Virus record (IMG/VR): IMGVR_UViG_3300042542_001161
Span: 1-20,903 of that record
Direction: 5' to 3' (one strand)
Length of the DNA stretch: 20,903 nucleotides
From: a virus
Made by a program: the position numbers and the translations under genes
The notes under the pieces: model-generated
Told to the model about the DNA's origin: nothing
The model's input: the letters and a program-made list of their open reading frames with translations, nothing else
Databases searched by the model: none
In this document: piece after piece, positions 6,880-14,176 of the stretch
Layout: every line of letters begins with the position of its first letter
Position numbering within the stretch: the first letter of the stretch is position 1

Positions 6880-7281
6880 CTAGTCGTTAACGACTGTTGG
6901 GTTCATGCGGTTCATGTGACCGCCGCTGTTGTACTCGTACTCAAACTGTGGCATTCCGTCGCCTGACATTGAGCCTTGTACAAACTCTGAGAGCACCGAT
7001 GGTGCCTCAATCCACGAAGCCGAGCCAACATGAGCACGCTCACGCATCGTCTCTTCTGGATACTTGTAAAACATCTCAGGGTTGTTGTGGTTCTGACGAC
7101 CAGGAGCCGACGAGGTGTCAGCGTATGCACCACGACCGAAATCGTTTGGTACGTCTGTGTCAGTTGCTACGCCTTCTTCAAAGCGAAGCGGTCCACGGTT
7201 GCCTGGGATGCTTGGCGCCATTGAACGCTCAAAAACGTTCGGTGAGCGCTCTGGGAATTGTGGTGCTGGTGCTACGTTCAC
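6880..7281 (-). CDS. Unknown Pro/Asn/Gly-rich protein downstream of terminase
   Basis: The 133-residue product has no recognised domain. It is rich in Pro, Asn, Gly and acidic residues ('APAPQFPERSPNVFE', 'TDTDVPNDFGRGAY') with a short amphipathic stretch near 'SWIEAPSVLSEFVQG', and looks largely disordered. The GTG start at 7281 is set by a perfect GGAGG five bases upstream. It is the first gene after the terminase large subunit and shares composition with the next gene, so the two may be a diverged pair or work together in the virion. Confidence 0.6.
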   Translation of the reverse strand: MNVAPAPQFPERSPNVFERSMAPSIPGNRGPLRFEEGVATDTDVPNDFGRGAYADTSSAPGRQNHNNPEMFYKYPEETMRERAHVGSASWIEAPSVLSEFVQGSMSGDGMPQFEYEYNSGGHMNRMNPTVVND

Positions 7282-7286
7282 GTAAG

Positions 7287-7291
7287 CCTCC
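7287..7291 (-). promoter_or_regulatory. GGAGG ribosome binding site fixing a GTG start
   Basis: GGAGG on the minus strand is five bases before GTG 7281, justifying the non-ATG start of the unknown gene downstream of terminase. Confidence 0.75.
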
Positions 7292-7326
7292 GTAATAGGG
7301 GTTTTTAACTTGTAACTAGATTACCA

Positions 7327-8886
7327 TCAATTAAAGAATGGATTTTCTGCCACCTGTATTTGAGGCAGGGTATCATGCATGGTCATAAAACAGGCGATTG
7401 CTAGGGAGTCTGGGTAGTCGTCAAAGGCACCTTTTTCATCAGGGGCTTCAGCCAACATATATGGACCACGGTAGGTCTTCTCTAGGTCGCTCATCTGTTG
7501 ATTGAACCGCTTCCAACCACGGGTACGGCGAGCCTTGGAGTGACCTGGAATTATTAATTGCTCTCTCTGAATGAGTTCTGTTAGGTGCACCCAACGCTCG
7601 TGCTGGGCTTTAGAGTCCGAAGATATCGCAAGCACCTCAATATCAGGAAGCAGGATCTGCATACGTTCGGCTACAGCACCACCAACACCCTGAGAGTCAA
7701 TACCAATTCTAAGGGGGTCGTAGTTGCGTAGGAAGTCAATAATCTGGAAGTACTGGGATTCCCATTCTTCGTTATTAATCTCTAGCCAGTTAAGGACACG
7801 GTGCTCATGGAACCCAAACGGATCTGGATGGTCCCAGTCAACCCAACAGACCGTCACTACGGTTGAGTCATTAGAACGGGCAACGTCAATACCGACCACC
7901 ACAGGAGTACGCCACCATTGTTTTACTATTGGCATAGACGGGTCATACAAGCGATCTAATCGCTCTTCAGTAACAAACATACCTCGGTCAAGTACCCATT
8001 TATTGCAGTACGACATTTGGAATTCGTCTGAGTCTTCACCAATGCGCAGTTTTTCTTTAGCAATAAACTTTGCATAGTTAGCGTTGTATTTAGAAGCGAC
8101 CTTCCAGTCGTACTCAAAGTGACATGGTCGTGTCTTTTTACCGTTGACCATACGTCGCTTGTTGTACTGGATCATCTTGTAAAAGTACGACTTGTTACGG
8201 GTAGCCGTACCTGTAAGGCAAATACTTCCGTTATTAAACGCCAACATCGGCTTAATTGATTTGGCGATCATGTACTCGTCGGCTTCCTGAGCCTCATCAA
8301 TCATGACGAAGTGGTACGTTTTTGATTCAATCTTTGCTTTTGGGTTACAGGTTTGCATACGGCAAAGCGATCCAGAATGCTTCAAGGTAATAATGCGACC
8401 CTTACCACGGGCGCCACCTGATGTTGCTTTGTCGTCAATCTCTGGGTCTAACAGGAAGTCCATTGCATGGTCGCTAGTGAGTTTGCCAACGATACGACTA
8501 AATACTGTGTCTGCTTGGTCTTCTACTGGTGCAAACACTCCACACCAAAAGCCTTTTTCAAACTTATCAAGCCATGTCGGATATATCTTTGACAACTTAG
8601 GCAAGATGACCATGAGCGAAGCCATGACGTTAGACAGCACTTCAGACTTACCTGACTGACGTGTAGCAACCACTGTCATTTCCTCACCGTCACCAAGAAT
8701 GACCGATTCAATTAATCGGTAAGCAATTGGGATCTGGTATGGGAACAACTCCACGTCACAGAACTCTTCGGTAAATACAATAATGCGTTTTACCAGTTCG
8801 TCTATGAATTCGGCGGACGTTTCGTCCAGTTCCTCGGCTATGTCCTCCGCTAAGAGGTTTTCGTCTAATTCGTCGTCTGTGAGCAC
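7327..8886 (-). CDS. terL: Terminase large subunit (packaging ATPase/nuclease)
   Basis: The protein pumps DNA into the prohead and cuts concatemers. ATPase motifs: adenine-binding 'FPYQ' (about 48), Walker A TRQSGKS (75 to 81), Walker B with catalytic Glu VMIDEAQ (194 to 200), and the coupling motif CLTGTA (223 to 228). The C-terminal RNase H-fold nuclease has its acidic residues in 'VVGIDVARSNDS' (Asp334), 'RIGIDSQGVGG' (Asp397) and 'FDDYPDSLA' (Asp490/493). The length of 519 residues is normal. The GTG at 8886 is the first usable start after an in-frame TAA but has no Shine-Dalgarno; translation is probably coupled to the upstream gene. The six codons before the GTG (LVYDWS) look protein-like, so an atypical upstream start is possible. 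Confidence 0.95.
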   Translation of the reverse strand: MLTDDELDENLLAEDIAEELDETSAEFIDELVKRIIVFTEEFCDVELFPYQIPIAYRLIESVILGDGEEMTVVATRQSGKSEVLSNVMASLMVILPKLSKIYPTWLDKFEKGFWCGVFAPVEDQADTVFSRIVGKLTSDHAMDFLLDPEIDDKATSGGARGKGRIITLKHSGSLCRMQTCNPKAKIESKTYHFVMIDEAQEADEYMIAKSIKPMLAFNNGSICLTGTATRNKSYFYKMIQYNKRRMVNGKKTRPCHFEYDWKVASKYNANYAKFIAKEKLRIGEDSDEFQMSYCNKWVLDRGMFVTEERLDRLYDPSMPIVKQWWRTPVVVGIDVARSNDSTVVTVCWVDWDHPDPFGFHEHRVLNWLEINNEEWESQYFQIIDFLRNYDPLRIGIDSQGVGGAVAERMQILLPDIEVLAISSDSKAQHERWVHLTELIQREQLIIPGHSKARRTRGWKRFNQQMSDLEKTYRGPYMLAEAPDEKGAFDDYPDSLAIACFMTMHDTLPQIQVAENPFFN

Positions 8887-8904
8887 AGACCAATCATAGA
8901 CTAA

Positions 8905-9204
8905 TTAGTAGTCGCTGTTATCAAACTTCATTTGGAGTTGCGAATCGTCGTTATAGATTGGGCGACGTGGGCGCAATTCCGAAATCAAAGCGGCTGAATC
9001 CTCAATAATCATAATGAGGGTTTTGATGTCAATAAGGACGTTTTCAGGATCTTCTTCTGACTGTTGGAACACCTTTGGAGAATACGACTCAGTGACCAAA
9101 AAGAGATCATGAACGGCATTAATGAGGCGACGCTTTTCCCCTGCTTCAATGTTTGATAGTACGGGCTTTGTTGATGTATTTGGCATAGGTTCTGATAGTA
9201 CCAT
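8905..9204 (-). CDS. Unknown small helical protein upstream of terminase
   Basis: The 99-residue product is not recognised. The N-terminal 20 residues are Ser/Thr/Pro-rich; the middle is amphipathic helix ('AGEKRRLINAVHDLFLV', 'VLIDIKTLIMIIEDSAALISELR') and the end is acidic and polar (NDDSQLQMKFDNSDY). It sits immediately upstream of and in the same reading frame as the terminase large subunit, separated by one TAA and six codons. Its position is where a small terminase subunit would normally be, but I see no helix-turn-helix, so that is only a possibility. Confidence 0.6.
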   Translation of the reverse strand: MVLSEPMPNTSTKPVLSNIEAGEKRRLINAVHDLFLVTESYSPKVFQQSEEDPENVLIDIKTLIMIIEDSAALISELRPRRPIYNDDSQLQMKFDNSDY

Positions 9205-9206
9205 TG

Positions 9207-9443
9207 CTATTTCGTAGCGTCAACCCGACTCTGTAACTCTTGCCACAAATCTGACAATGCTTCAATAGCGTCACTTACTTCACCATCTGGTCCATCGTGG
9301 TAACGCCAACGATCAAAGGAAGATCCAAGCATCATGACGCTGGTATCAAACCACTGCAATAAGGATGCTCGGTCTAAGTTTTGTAAACGCTTTGGTACTT
9401 CTCTTTTAGGAGGTTCTTCTTTTTTAAAAAATCCCATCACCAT
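9207..9443 (-). CDS. Unknown small protein
   Basis: This 78-residue protein has a basic start 'MGFFKKEEPPKREVPKRLQ' followed by two predicted helices ('LDRASLLQWFDTSVMMLGSSFDRW' and 'SDAIEALSDLWQELQSRV'). No family is recognised. The start is ambiguous: ATG 9443 overlaps the preceding gene by seven bases, while ATG 9437 would give a TGATG one-base overlap; neither has a strong Shine-Dalgarno. A two-base gap separates it from the next gene. The small helical fold and position before terminase would suit a packaging accessory protein, but this is inference. Confidence 0.6.
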   Translation of the reverse strand: MVMGFFKKEEPPKREVPKRLQNLDRASLLQWFDTSVMMLGSSFDRWRYHDGPDGEVSDAIEALSDLWQELQSRVDATK

Positions 9444-9742
9444 AATCCAATCTCTTGTGCGGGTACGTCCATTTCACGACCACCTACTGCTTGTAAAATA
9501 CCATCTGTTTCATCAGTGATGTTGGCACGTTTACATACCCCAATTTGTAATGTGCGAGTACGGGTGCGCAACTGCACGCCTTTACCATGACGCCATGGTT
9601 GCCCTAATTCTTTCATAATACCTATACACATCAAAGGTGTATTGGTGTTTGCAAAGTCCCTAGCAATCCAATAGATCGGGCCAATACCGTGAACTTCGTT
9701 ATAACTACATTTGAGACTGAACGAAAAACGTGCTCTCTTCAT
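9437..9742 (-). CDS. Unknown small protein overlapping the KTSC gene
   Basis: The frame is open from 9817, but ATG 9742 gives a 101-residue protein with only 38 bases of overlap with the KTSC gene, so I prefer that start. The recognisable stretch is beta-rich: 'GIGPIYWIARDF', 'HGKGVQLRTRTRTLQIGVCKR', then an acidic 'ITDETDGIL' and a tidy end 'EMDVPAQEIGLW'. The regular strands, glycines and charged C-terminus look like a real protein, not a shadow, but no named family comes to mind. The end overlaps the next small gene. A shorter start at the internal MCIGIM would remove the overlap. Confidence 0.55.
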   Translation of the reverse strand: MKRARFSFSLKCSYNEVHGIGPIYWIARDFANTNTPLMCIGIMKELGQPWRHGKGVQLRTRTRTLQIGVCKRANITDETDGILQAVGGREMDVPAQEIGLW

Positions 9743-10160
9743 CGCCTGATGCCCTACTGTTTGGAAAGTTATTGAGTACCGAGTTAATATAGCGTCCTTT
9801 TGATTGAGCAGACGCAAACGCTTGGTAAATATGTTCTGGAACGTTTAAGTATTTCCACGGAGTACCGTGTTTAATAAAGCGAACAAAAAGTGTGCCGTTA
9901 AAACCAATAGCGCCAGAGGTGCCTTCCATAGCAACATAACGAAAGGCTTCTACACGACTACTTTCATCTGCGGCGTGGTAGTAAGTGGTATTAGGATCCC
10001 AATGAATTGGGATCATTTCTGTTGGCGTAAACTTTGTCTCGTTCGCACGAGTACGAGCACGCTCTTCTTGGATAGCGTACTGACCTGAGTAGTAGTTTAA
10101 TCCTTCAGCAATACGGTCTCTTGCTGATCTGTTTAAGCCTGGTTTAGGTCGTGGTGCCAT
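9705..10160 (-). CDS. KTSC-domain protein
   Basis: The 151-residue protein ends in a KTSC domain (about residues 70 to 135): 'VEAFRYVAMEGTSGAIGFNG', strand 'LFVRFIKHGTPWKYLNVPE', then 'IYQAFASAQSKGRYINSVL' and 'NFPNS'. The pattern of a Ser-anchored first strand, F-x-x-G-x-x-Y/W-x-Y, V-P, and A-x-S-x-G-x-Y-x-N is the family signature, named for similarity to the C-terminal region of lysyl-tRNA synthetase. The N-terminal 65 residues are basic and polar. The domain is common as a stand-alone phage protein; its role is not established, with nucleic-acid binding suggested. An 11-base gap follows the endolysin gene. Confidence 0.75.
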   Translation of the reverse strand: MAPRPKPGLNRSARDRIAEGLNYYSGQYAIQEERARTRANETKFTPTEMIPIHWDPNTTYYHAADESSRVEAFRYVAMEGTSGAIGFNGTLFVRFIKHGTPWKYLNVPEHIYQAFASAQSKGRYINSVLNNFPNSRASGDEESTFFVQSQM

Positions 10161-10171
10161 ACGGCTCTATA

Positions 10172-10747
10172 TTACGCTTGTGGAGGAAGTGTTGCCTCGT
10201 AGTCAAGAACTGCCTGTGGCATTACCTTGCCTTCGGTAAAACGGATGTGCCAACTTTCAGCACCTGGCATGTCCACTACTTCATGGCTAAAACCAAACTT
10301 CTGTTCGTTAGCCAATAGCCAGTCCATGATCTTCTTGTTGCCAGTGTTGGCAATGTCAATGGCGATACCGAGCATGTGACGTGAGCAGGTCTTAGCGTCA
10401 TCGTTAGGAGCCGCTAGAGGAGCGTTGCCCTTCTTCAAGTACCACTTCACACCATTCCATGTGCGGGTTGAGGCTCCTGGAATTAACTCTTTCTGGTAGC
10501 GGGTGAGAAATCCTTGGGTCTGGGTTTGGATACTGCGGAATGTGTCCCCTGCTGAAGTCGGAGCCAACTTGACTCCATCTGCTGCGGCGGCTGCCTTCAT
10601 TGCCTCAAAGGCACGAGCGGCACAATGGTGCATCTGACCACCCACAGATAACTTGCGAAGCATCGCAGGCGTGATCTGAGAAGGCTTCTTACCTTCTAGG
10701 TGCTCACAGAATTTGATAGGGACTACGGGCCAAGGCATCTTTGTCAT
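10172..10747 (-). CDS. Endolysin, M15 (VanY/D-Ala-D-Ala carboxypeptidase-like) peptidase
   Basis: The 191-residue protein is an LAS-type zinc peptidase that would cut peptidoglycan stem peptides at lysis. The zinc motifs are visible: 'SRHMLGIAID' (S-x-H-x-x-G-x-A-x-D; His124, Asp131) and 'ESWHIRF' (catalytic Glu164, zinc His167). Upstream, 'TSAGDTFRSIQTQTQGFLTRY' matches the substrate-side region of M15 enzymes. There is no signal peptide and no evident wall-binding domain, so a holin would be needed for export. ATG 10747 has no clear Shine-Dalgarno; the in-frame ATG at 10738 is an alternative. A 100-base non-coding gap separates it from the oxygenase upstream. Confidence 0.88.
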   Translation of the reverse strand: MTKMPWPVVPIKFCEHLEGKKPSQITPAMLRKLSVGGQMHHCAARAFEAMKAAAAADGVKLAPTSAGDTFRSIQTQTQGFLTRYQKELIPGASTRTWNGVKWYLKKGNAPLAAPNDDAKTCSRHMLGIAIDIANTGNKKIMDWLLANEQKFGFSHEVVDMPGAESWHIRFTEGKVMPQAVLDYEATLPPQA

Positions 10748-10847
10748 GGCACCATTTTACACCAACACTAGGCAACGGGAACGTAAAGTTCCTCAGATAG
10801 TGCCAGAGCCTTGTGTTAATTAGGGGATTTAGCCATTTCGCTAACAA

Positions 10848-11432
10848 TTACTTCATAGTTAGGTTTATATTCAAAACTCTTCTATATGGGTGAACCATAG
10901 GATTTGTAGCAGAATGCCATGTCTTCGCTGGGAAGATTACCAATGAATTAGCGGATGGGGTTTGACGGTGGATTATTTCTTCTCTATCTTCTGCGTAAAA
11001 AACTGTGTCACCGTCAACTGAATCAAAATAAAAGACCCCAGTAAACATTTTGTCAATGTTGTCCAAGTGCCTTTCCCTATCAACATGTGGTCTTGGTGGG
11101 GGTATCTTGTTGTAGTTTTCCATAAGGTTTAAGTGCATTGAATAAACATTACTTATTTCCGAATTTAACTTATCTGCCATAATCCATGCAATTGGTAAAA
11201 ATAAATGCACCCAATCTGAATTACTTTCTCCATCCTTTATCAAACTATGTCTAAAGCCATGGTTGATAGAGTCTGTATTATTCTTTGAGCCATATGTTGT
11301 GTCTGGTTGAAAGAACCATGGAAAGTTTGGCGATGAAATTGCATCTAGGCCATTTTTAAAATGCGTTGGACTTAAAAGATTACTAAAGAATCTAATATTC
11401 TCCGACAATGATCCATTCCAATTTTGATTCAT
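10848..11432 (-). CDS. 2-oxoglutarate/Fe(II)-dependent oxygenase
   Basis: The 194-residue protein carries the iron facial triad of the double-stranded beta-helix oxygenases: 'RPHVDRER' (His116, Asp118) and 'TWHSATNP' (His173), followed by Arg184/185 in 'HPYRRVLNINL', which would bind the 2-oxoglutarate carboxylate. The intervening 'MFTGVFYFDSVDGDTVFY' and 'NSLVIFPAKTWHSA' strands match the phage and prolyl-hydroxylase-like group. Such enzymes hydroxylate proteins, nucleobases or small molecules; the substrate here is unknown. It lies directly after a tail-adhesin gene and its small partner, so modification of a virion adhesin is conceivable. The start at 11432 overlaps the preceding gene by 41 bases and lacks a strong Shine-Dalgarno; a TTG eight codons in is an alternative. 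Confidence 0.85.
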   Translation of the reverse strand: MNQNWNGSLSENIRFFSNLLSPTHFKNGLDAISSPNFPWFFQPDTTYGSKNNTDSINHGFRHSLIKDGESNSDWVHLFLPIAWIMADKLNSEISNVYSMHLNLMENYNKIPPPRPHVDRERHLDNIDKMFTGVFYFDSVDGDTVFYAEDREEIIHRQTPSANSLVIFPAKTWHSATNPMVHPYRRVLNINLTMK

Positions 11433-11757
11433 CCCAGTTATAGATTACCCCCTCAATAGGGTTTTCATTCGCTTTAGGTGGTACCCAGTCATTATTTTCA
11501 TTAAGAGTCCAGGATGGGTATGGTTGAAATCTAACGAATTCATCCCTAATCTCATCATAGGAAAACCCAATACTTGGATATTCCTTACGAATTCTGTTAT
11601 TGAAAGAACATTGTACCCAGCGGCCTTGTTTTATTGTATTGCAAAAATCAATACCCTTCTGTTCGTTTTCAACACCATCAAGCAATAATTCGTTATTGTG
11701 AACAGCAATAATATTTATTACAATATTGTTTTCGTCTAGTTCTGCAAAATAAGCCAT
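11392..11757 (-). CDS. Small tail-adhesin-associated 'DENNIV' protein, copy 2
   Basis: The 121-residue product begins MAYFAELDENNIVINII and contains 'RIRKEYPSIGFSYDEIRDEF', 'QPYPSWTLNENNDWVPP' and 'YNWDESKLEWI'. It is a clear paralogue of the protein at 14177 to 14521 (MAHYAFLDENNIV..., 'IRKQYAGIGFTYDADADVF', 'QPFPSWSLDDNHDWQAP'). Both follow a fibronectin/glycine-rich adhesin gene by a TAATG overlap, so a chaperone or attachment role for that adhesin is likely but inferred. ATG 11757 was chosen over upstream frame because the paralogue starts at the same residue. It overlaps the oxygenase start. Confidence 0.78.
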   Translation of the reverse strand: MAYFAELDENNIVINIIAVHNNELLLDGVENEQKGIDFCNTIKQGRWVQCSFNNRIRKEYPSIGFSYDEIRDEFVRFQPYPSWTLNENNDWVPPKANENPIEGVIYNWDESKLEWIIVGEY

Positions 11758-13349
11758 TAGAATGTAATACTCCCTGAACCAGTCCAAACATAAACATGAA
11801 AACCAGGACGAGATGTGGTGCTGTATGAAGGACTCCCAGTCGTTGCTACAGCAGGGGCAAATGTAGTTGAATAAGCAATAACACATTCGCCACCACCGCC
11901 AGCGCCCGTGCCACCACCGCCCCAAACGTTAGCATCGGCAGAACCTCCGCCTCCGCCTCCACCTACACCATTACCGCCAGATGTAAGACCATTGTTTACT
12001 CCTGCGGCTCCTCCTGCTCCATAACTTGCACCGTATCCAGCACCATATCTAACTGCACCACCACCGCCACCGCCCCATCCAACAGTTGTGCCTCTTATGG
12101 TTGGAGCAGCAGAGGTACCACCAGTACCAACACCGCCGTTGTAACCTCCACCGTTTCCGTTTCCTGTAATGGAATAACCCAAACCAGTTGCTGTAACTGT
12201 TGCGCCAAGAGCCGCACTAGATGTAGCACCTTGTCCTCCAACGGTTATTGTGTATGCAATACCTGACGACACTGGGGTATTAAGGTTTGCAACAGAAGCA
12301 CCACCGCCACCGCCTCTATATCCAACAGGTGTGAATTGCCAATATTCGCCCTGGCTGCCACCTGCTCCAACAAGAACCTGAACAGAAGTTGGGGCTGGCC
12401 TATTAGTGGTTGCGTTAACTCCAGCAGACTGCGGTCCTACGCCATAAGCGTTTTTGGCCCGAACATAGAAAGTGTAAGTCGTACTTGCCGTTAATCCAGT
12501 GACGGTTATTGGGCTTGCCGTTGTGTTGTTCCAAGAGTTTGTTTGCCCTGCAACATACAAATCCCAACCAGTCACCGTACCGCAACCAGTAGCCGTAAAT
12601 GAAACTACTACTGATGTGGCGGTAATAGTTCCAATGGTAATAACTGGTGTACATGTAGGAACACCCTCGGTTGTAAAGGAAACACCAGTAGATCCAGGAC
12701 CAACACCATAAGAGTTAACTCCACGAAGGTACACGGTGTACGCAGTATTTTGCGTAAGCCCAGAAACAGTTACAGGACTTACAGCGTCTGCTGGTGAAAG
12801 CGCAGCCCATGTTGAGTTATTAAACGAATACTCATAGTTGGTTAGAGCAGTACTGCTTGCGGCGGCAGTAAAGGATATCGCCGCAGATGTGTTTACTGGA
12901 ATTGCCGAAAGAGTAGTAGGGGCAGATGTTGGGATACCTTGTGATGTAAAGGAAACTGGTGATGACTCAACATCACTAACGCCGACATCGTTTACAGCCT
13001 TTAATTTAATTAAGTAAGCAGTGTTTTGTGTAAGACCAGTTACCGTGATTGGAGAAACACCGTCTGCTGGTGACAATGCAGCGTATGCACTATAAGTAGA
13101 CCCACCATTTGAAGAAATTGCGTATTGGTAGTTGGTAATACTTGCGCCACCAGTATCCGTTGGTGCCGTAAACGAAATTGCTACGGATGTGTTAGCAGGG
13201 GTTGCTGATAGAGAAGTTGGAGCATTTTGGGGTGCGCTTACACCAACCCAGACCGAATGCACTTGCCCAGAATTAGTACGAATCCCACGTGGACTTAAAT
13301 GGGTGGAAACCTGCTTCCCACCTTCAGTCTTTTTATTAAACGCCACCAT
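11757..13349 (-). CDS. Tail adhesin: three fibronectin-III domains plus glycine-rich domain
   Basis: The 530-residue virion protein has a short N-terminal piece (1 to 40), three fibronectin type III repeats (about 42 to 138, 140 to 229, 231 to 317), each starting near 'APTSLSA' and ending 'VSFTT', with the 'SP.TVTGLTQNTAY' strand pair. A glycine-rich region (about 320 to 490) with GGGGG runs follows, then a C-terminal aromatic cap 'RPGFHVYVWTGSGSITF'. Poly-glycine domains form the receptor-binding tips of several phage adhesins. The 454-residue protein at 14521 to 15885 has the same plan, including the cap. AAGGCG lies before ATG 13349. Host surface binding is inferred from architecture. Confidence 0.85.
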   Translation of the reverse strand: MVAFNKKTEGGKQVSTHLSPRGIRTNSGQVHSVWVGVSAPQNAPTSLSATPANTSVAISFTAPTDTGGASITNYQYAISSNGGSTYSAYAALSPADGVSPITVTGLTQNTAYLIKLKAVNDVGVSDVESSPVSFTSQGIPTSAPTTLSAIPVNTSAAISFTAAASSTALTNYEYSFNNSTWAALSPADAVSPVTVSGLTQNTAYTVYLRGVNSYGVGPGSTGVSFTTEGVPTCTPVITIGTITATSVVVSFTATGCGTVTGWDLYVAGQTNSWNNTTASPITVTGLTASTTYTFYVRAKNAYGVGPQSAGVNATTNRPAPTSVQVLVGAGGSQGEYWQFTPVGYRGGGGGASVANLNTPVSSGIAYTITVGGQGATSSAALGATVTATGLGYSITGNGNGGGYNGGVGTGGTSAAPTIRGTTVGWGGGGGGAVRYGAGYGASYGAGGAAGVNNGLTSGGNGVGGGGGGGSADANVWGGGGTGAGGGGECVIAYSTTFAPAVATTGSPSYSTTSRPGFHVYVWTGSGSITF

Positions 13350-13358
13350 GACAGCGCC

Positions 13359-13706
13359 TTAAGCGATTCGGTTAACGTATCCGCTTATCTGAATTGCGTT
13401 AGCGGCGGCGGCACAGAAAGCACGAACAACTGTTCCACCAGTCAAAATAAGACCTGGAACAATCAGGTATAGACCATTTTGTGCCTTAACGGTGAATTCA
13501 ATGTCATCATCTGTTGCCGTTGTTCCACCCCACTGGATGGTCAGCAAGCGGTCTGTTGCGGTGTCATTAACGGCATACAACCAAATCTCATCCAATGCCG
13601 TTGCATGGGCTGTGTGGATAAGCGTTCCAGCGGAGGCTGTCGCCACAACCTTGATCTGCCTACCATTTGTTGAACCACTAAGGGTTGTTTTGCTATATGT
13701 TGCCAT
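13359..13706 (-). CDS. Small beta-rich virion protein, copy 2
   Basis: The 115-residue product is almost all beta strands and small residues: 'NGRQIKVVATASAGTLIHTA', 'DEIWLYAVNDTATDRLLTIQWGG', 'LYLIVPGLILTGGTVVRAFC', 'AIQISGYVNRI'. It resembles in plan the 112-residue product at 19855 to 20193 (an ATG...II.AN.DT.DR.VT...G segment in both), so the two are probably distant paralogues. A beta-sandwich head or tail decoration protein, or a fibre-tip connector, is plausible given the neighbouring adhesins. AGGCGT stands four bases from ATG 13706. No specific family is claimed. Confidence 0.7.
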   Translation of the reverse strand: MATYSKTTLSGSTNGRQIKVVATASAGTLIHTAHATALDEIWLYAVNDTATDRLLTIQWGGTTATDDDIEFTVKAQNGLYLIVPGLILTGGTVVRAFCAAAANAIQISGYVNRIA

Positions 13707-13714
13707 AATTACGC

Positions 13715-14104
13715 CTAACTAAATATTCTTTGTGATAATACAATTTGGTCGTCTTCCCAGCCAGTAATCTTTGTTGTTGCAATAGCCGCCGACGCATTAA
13801 TATCTGCGTTCACAATCGTACCATCAGCAAGCATAGTGGATGTGATAGTTCCTGTTGGGGCGCTAAAAGTACCTGTAAAAGAAGCATTGTTCGTTGTGGC
13901 AAGGCCCGTCACTATGCCTGTACTGCCGTTTACTGAGATAACACCTGCTTGGTAGGAAAGGCTATTCCAGGCGGTTGAGCCATCACCAATTTTAAGTTTA
14001 CCTGTGTCGGTTTCACCGCCCAGTTCACCAGCACCAAGAGTGGGGTTAGACGCCGTCCAGTTAGCCGCTGTATCTCTACGAATCAGTATTCGTCTAAATG
14101 CCAT
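13715..14104 (-). CDS. Tail fibre protein with Mtd-like N-terminal domain, short form
   Basis: This 129-residue protein starts with the conserved segment 'RRILIRRDTAANWTASNPTL', followed by 'GELGGETDTGKLKIGDGSTAWNSL'. This matches the N-terminal domain of phage major tropism determinants and many fibres (Mtd_N-like), which anchors the adhesin to the virion. After about 50 residues come short 'NGSTGIVTGLATT' and 'TSTMLADGTIVNADINASAAIAT' fibre repeats; the chain then stops, with no receptor-binding head. It is a short form of the 260-residue protein at 15888 to 16670, sharing about the first 70 residues. It may be a naturally short connector or a truncated copy. GGAG is seven bases before the ATG. 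Confidence 0.82.
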   Translation of the reverse strand: MAFRRILIRRDTAANWTASNPTLGAGELGGETDTGKLKIGDGSTAWNSLSYQAGVISVNGSTGIVTGLATTNNASFTGTFSAPTGTITSTMLADGTIVNADINASAAIATTKITGWEDDQIVLSQRIFS

Positions 14105-14176
14105 TAGTCATCTCCAGAAGGGTTTTTATCTACCCAAGTATACAAGTTCTTTATCCTGCAATCGCTGTAATTACTA

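Noticed and set aside
6882-6895. 14-base perfect palindrome AGTCGTTAACGACT at a gene end
   Set aside because: About one such palindrome is expected by chance in 20 kb, and it is within coding sequence.
10748-10847. 100-base gap before the endolysin with a GGAAC/GTTCC hairpin (10778 to 10792) and a TAAAAT near the ATG
   Set aside because: The stem is short and lacks a T-run, and no -35 element sits at the right distance from TAAAAT; neither promoter nor terminator is supported.
11757-11925. N-terminal extension of the 121-residue gene (MGRWWHGRWRWW...)
   Set aside because: It is a shadow of the glycine-rich adhesin; the paralogue at 14177 starts at the equivalent of ATG 11757.
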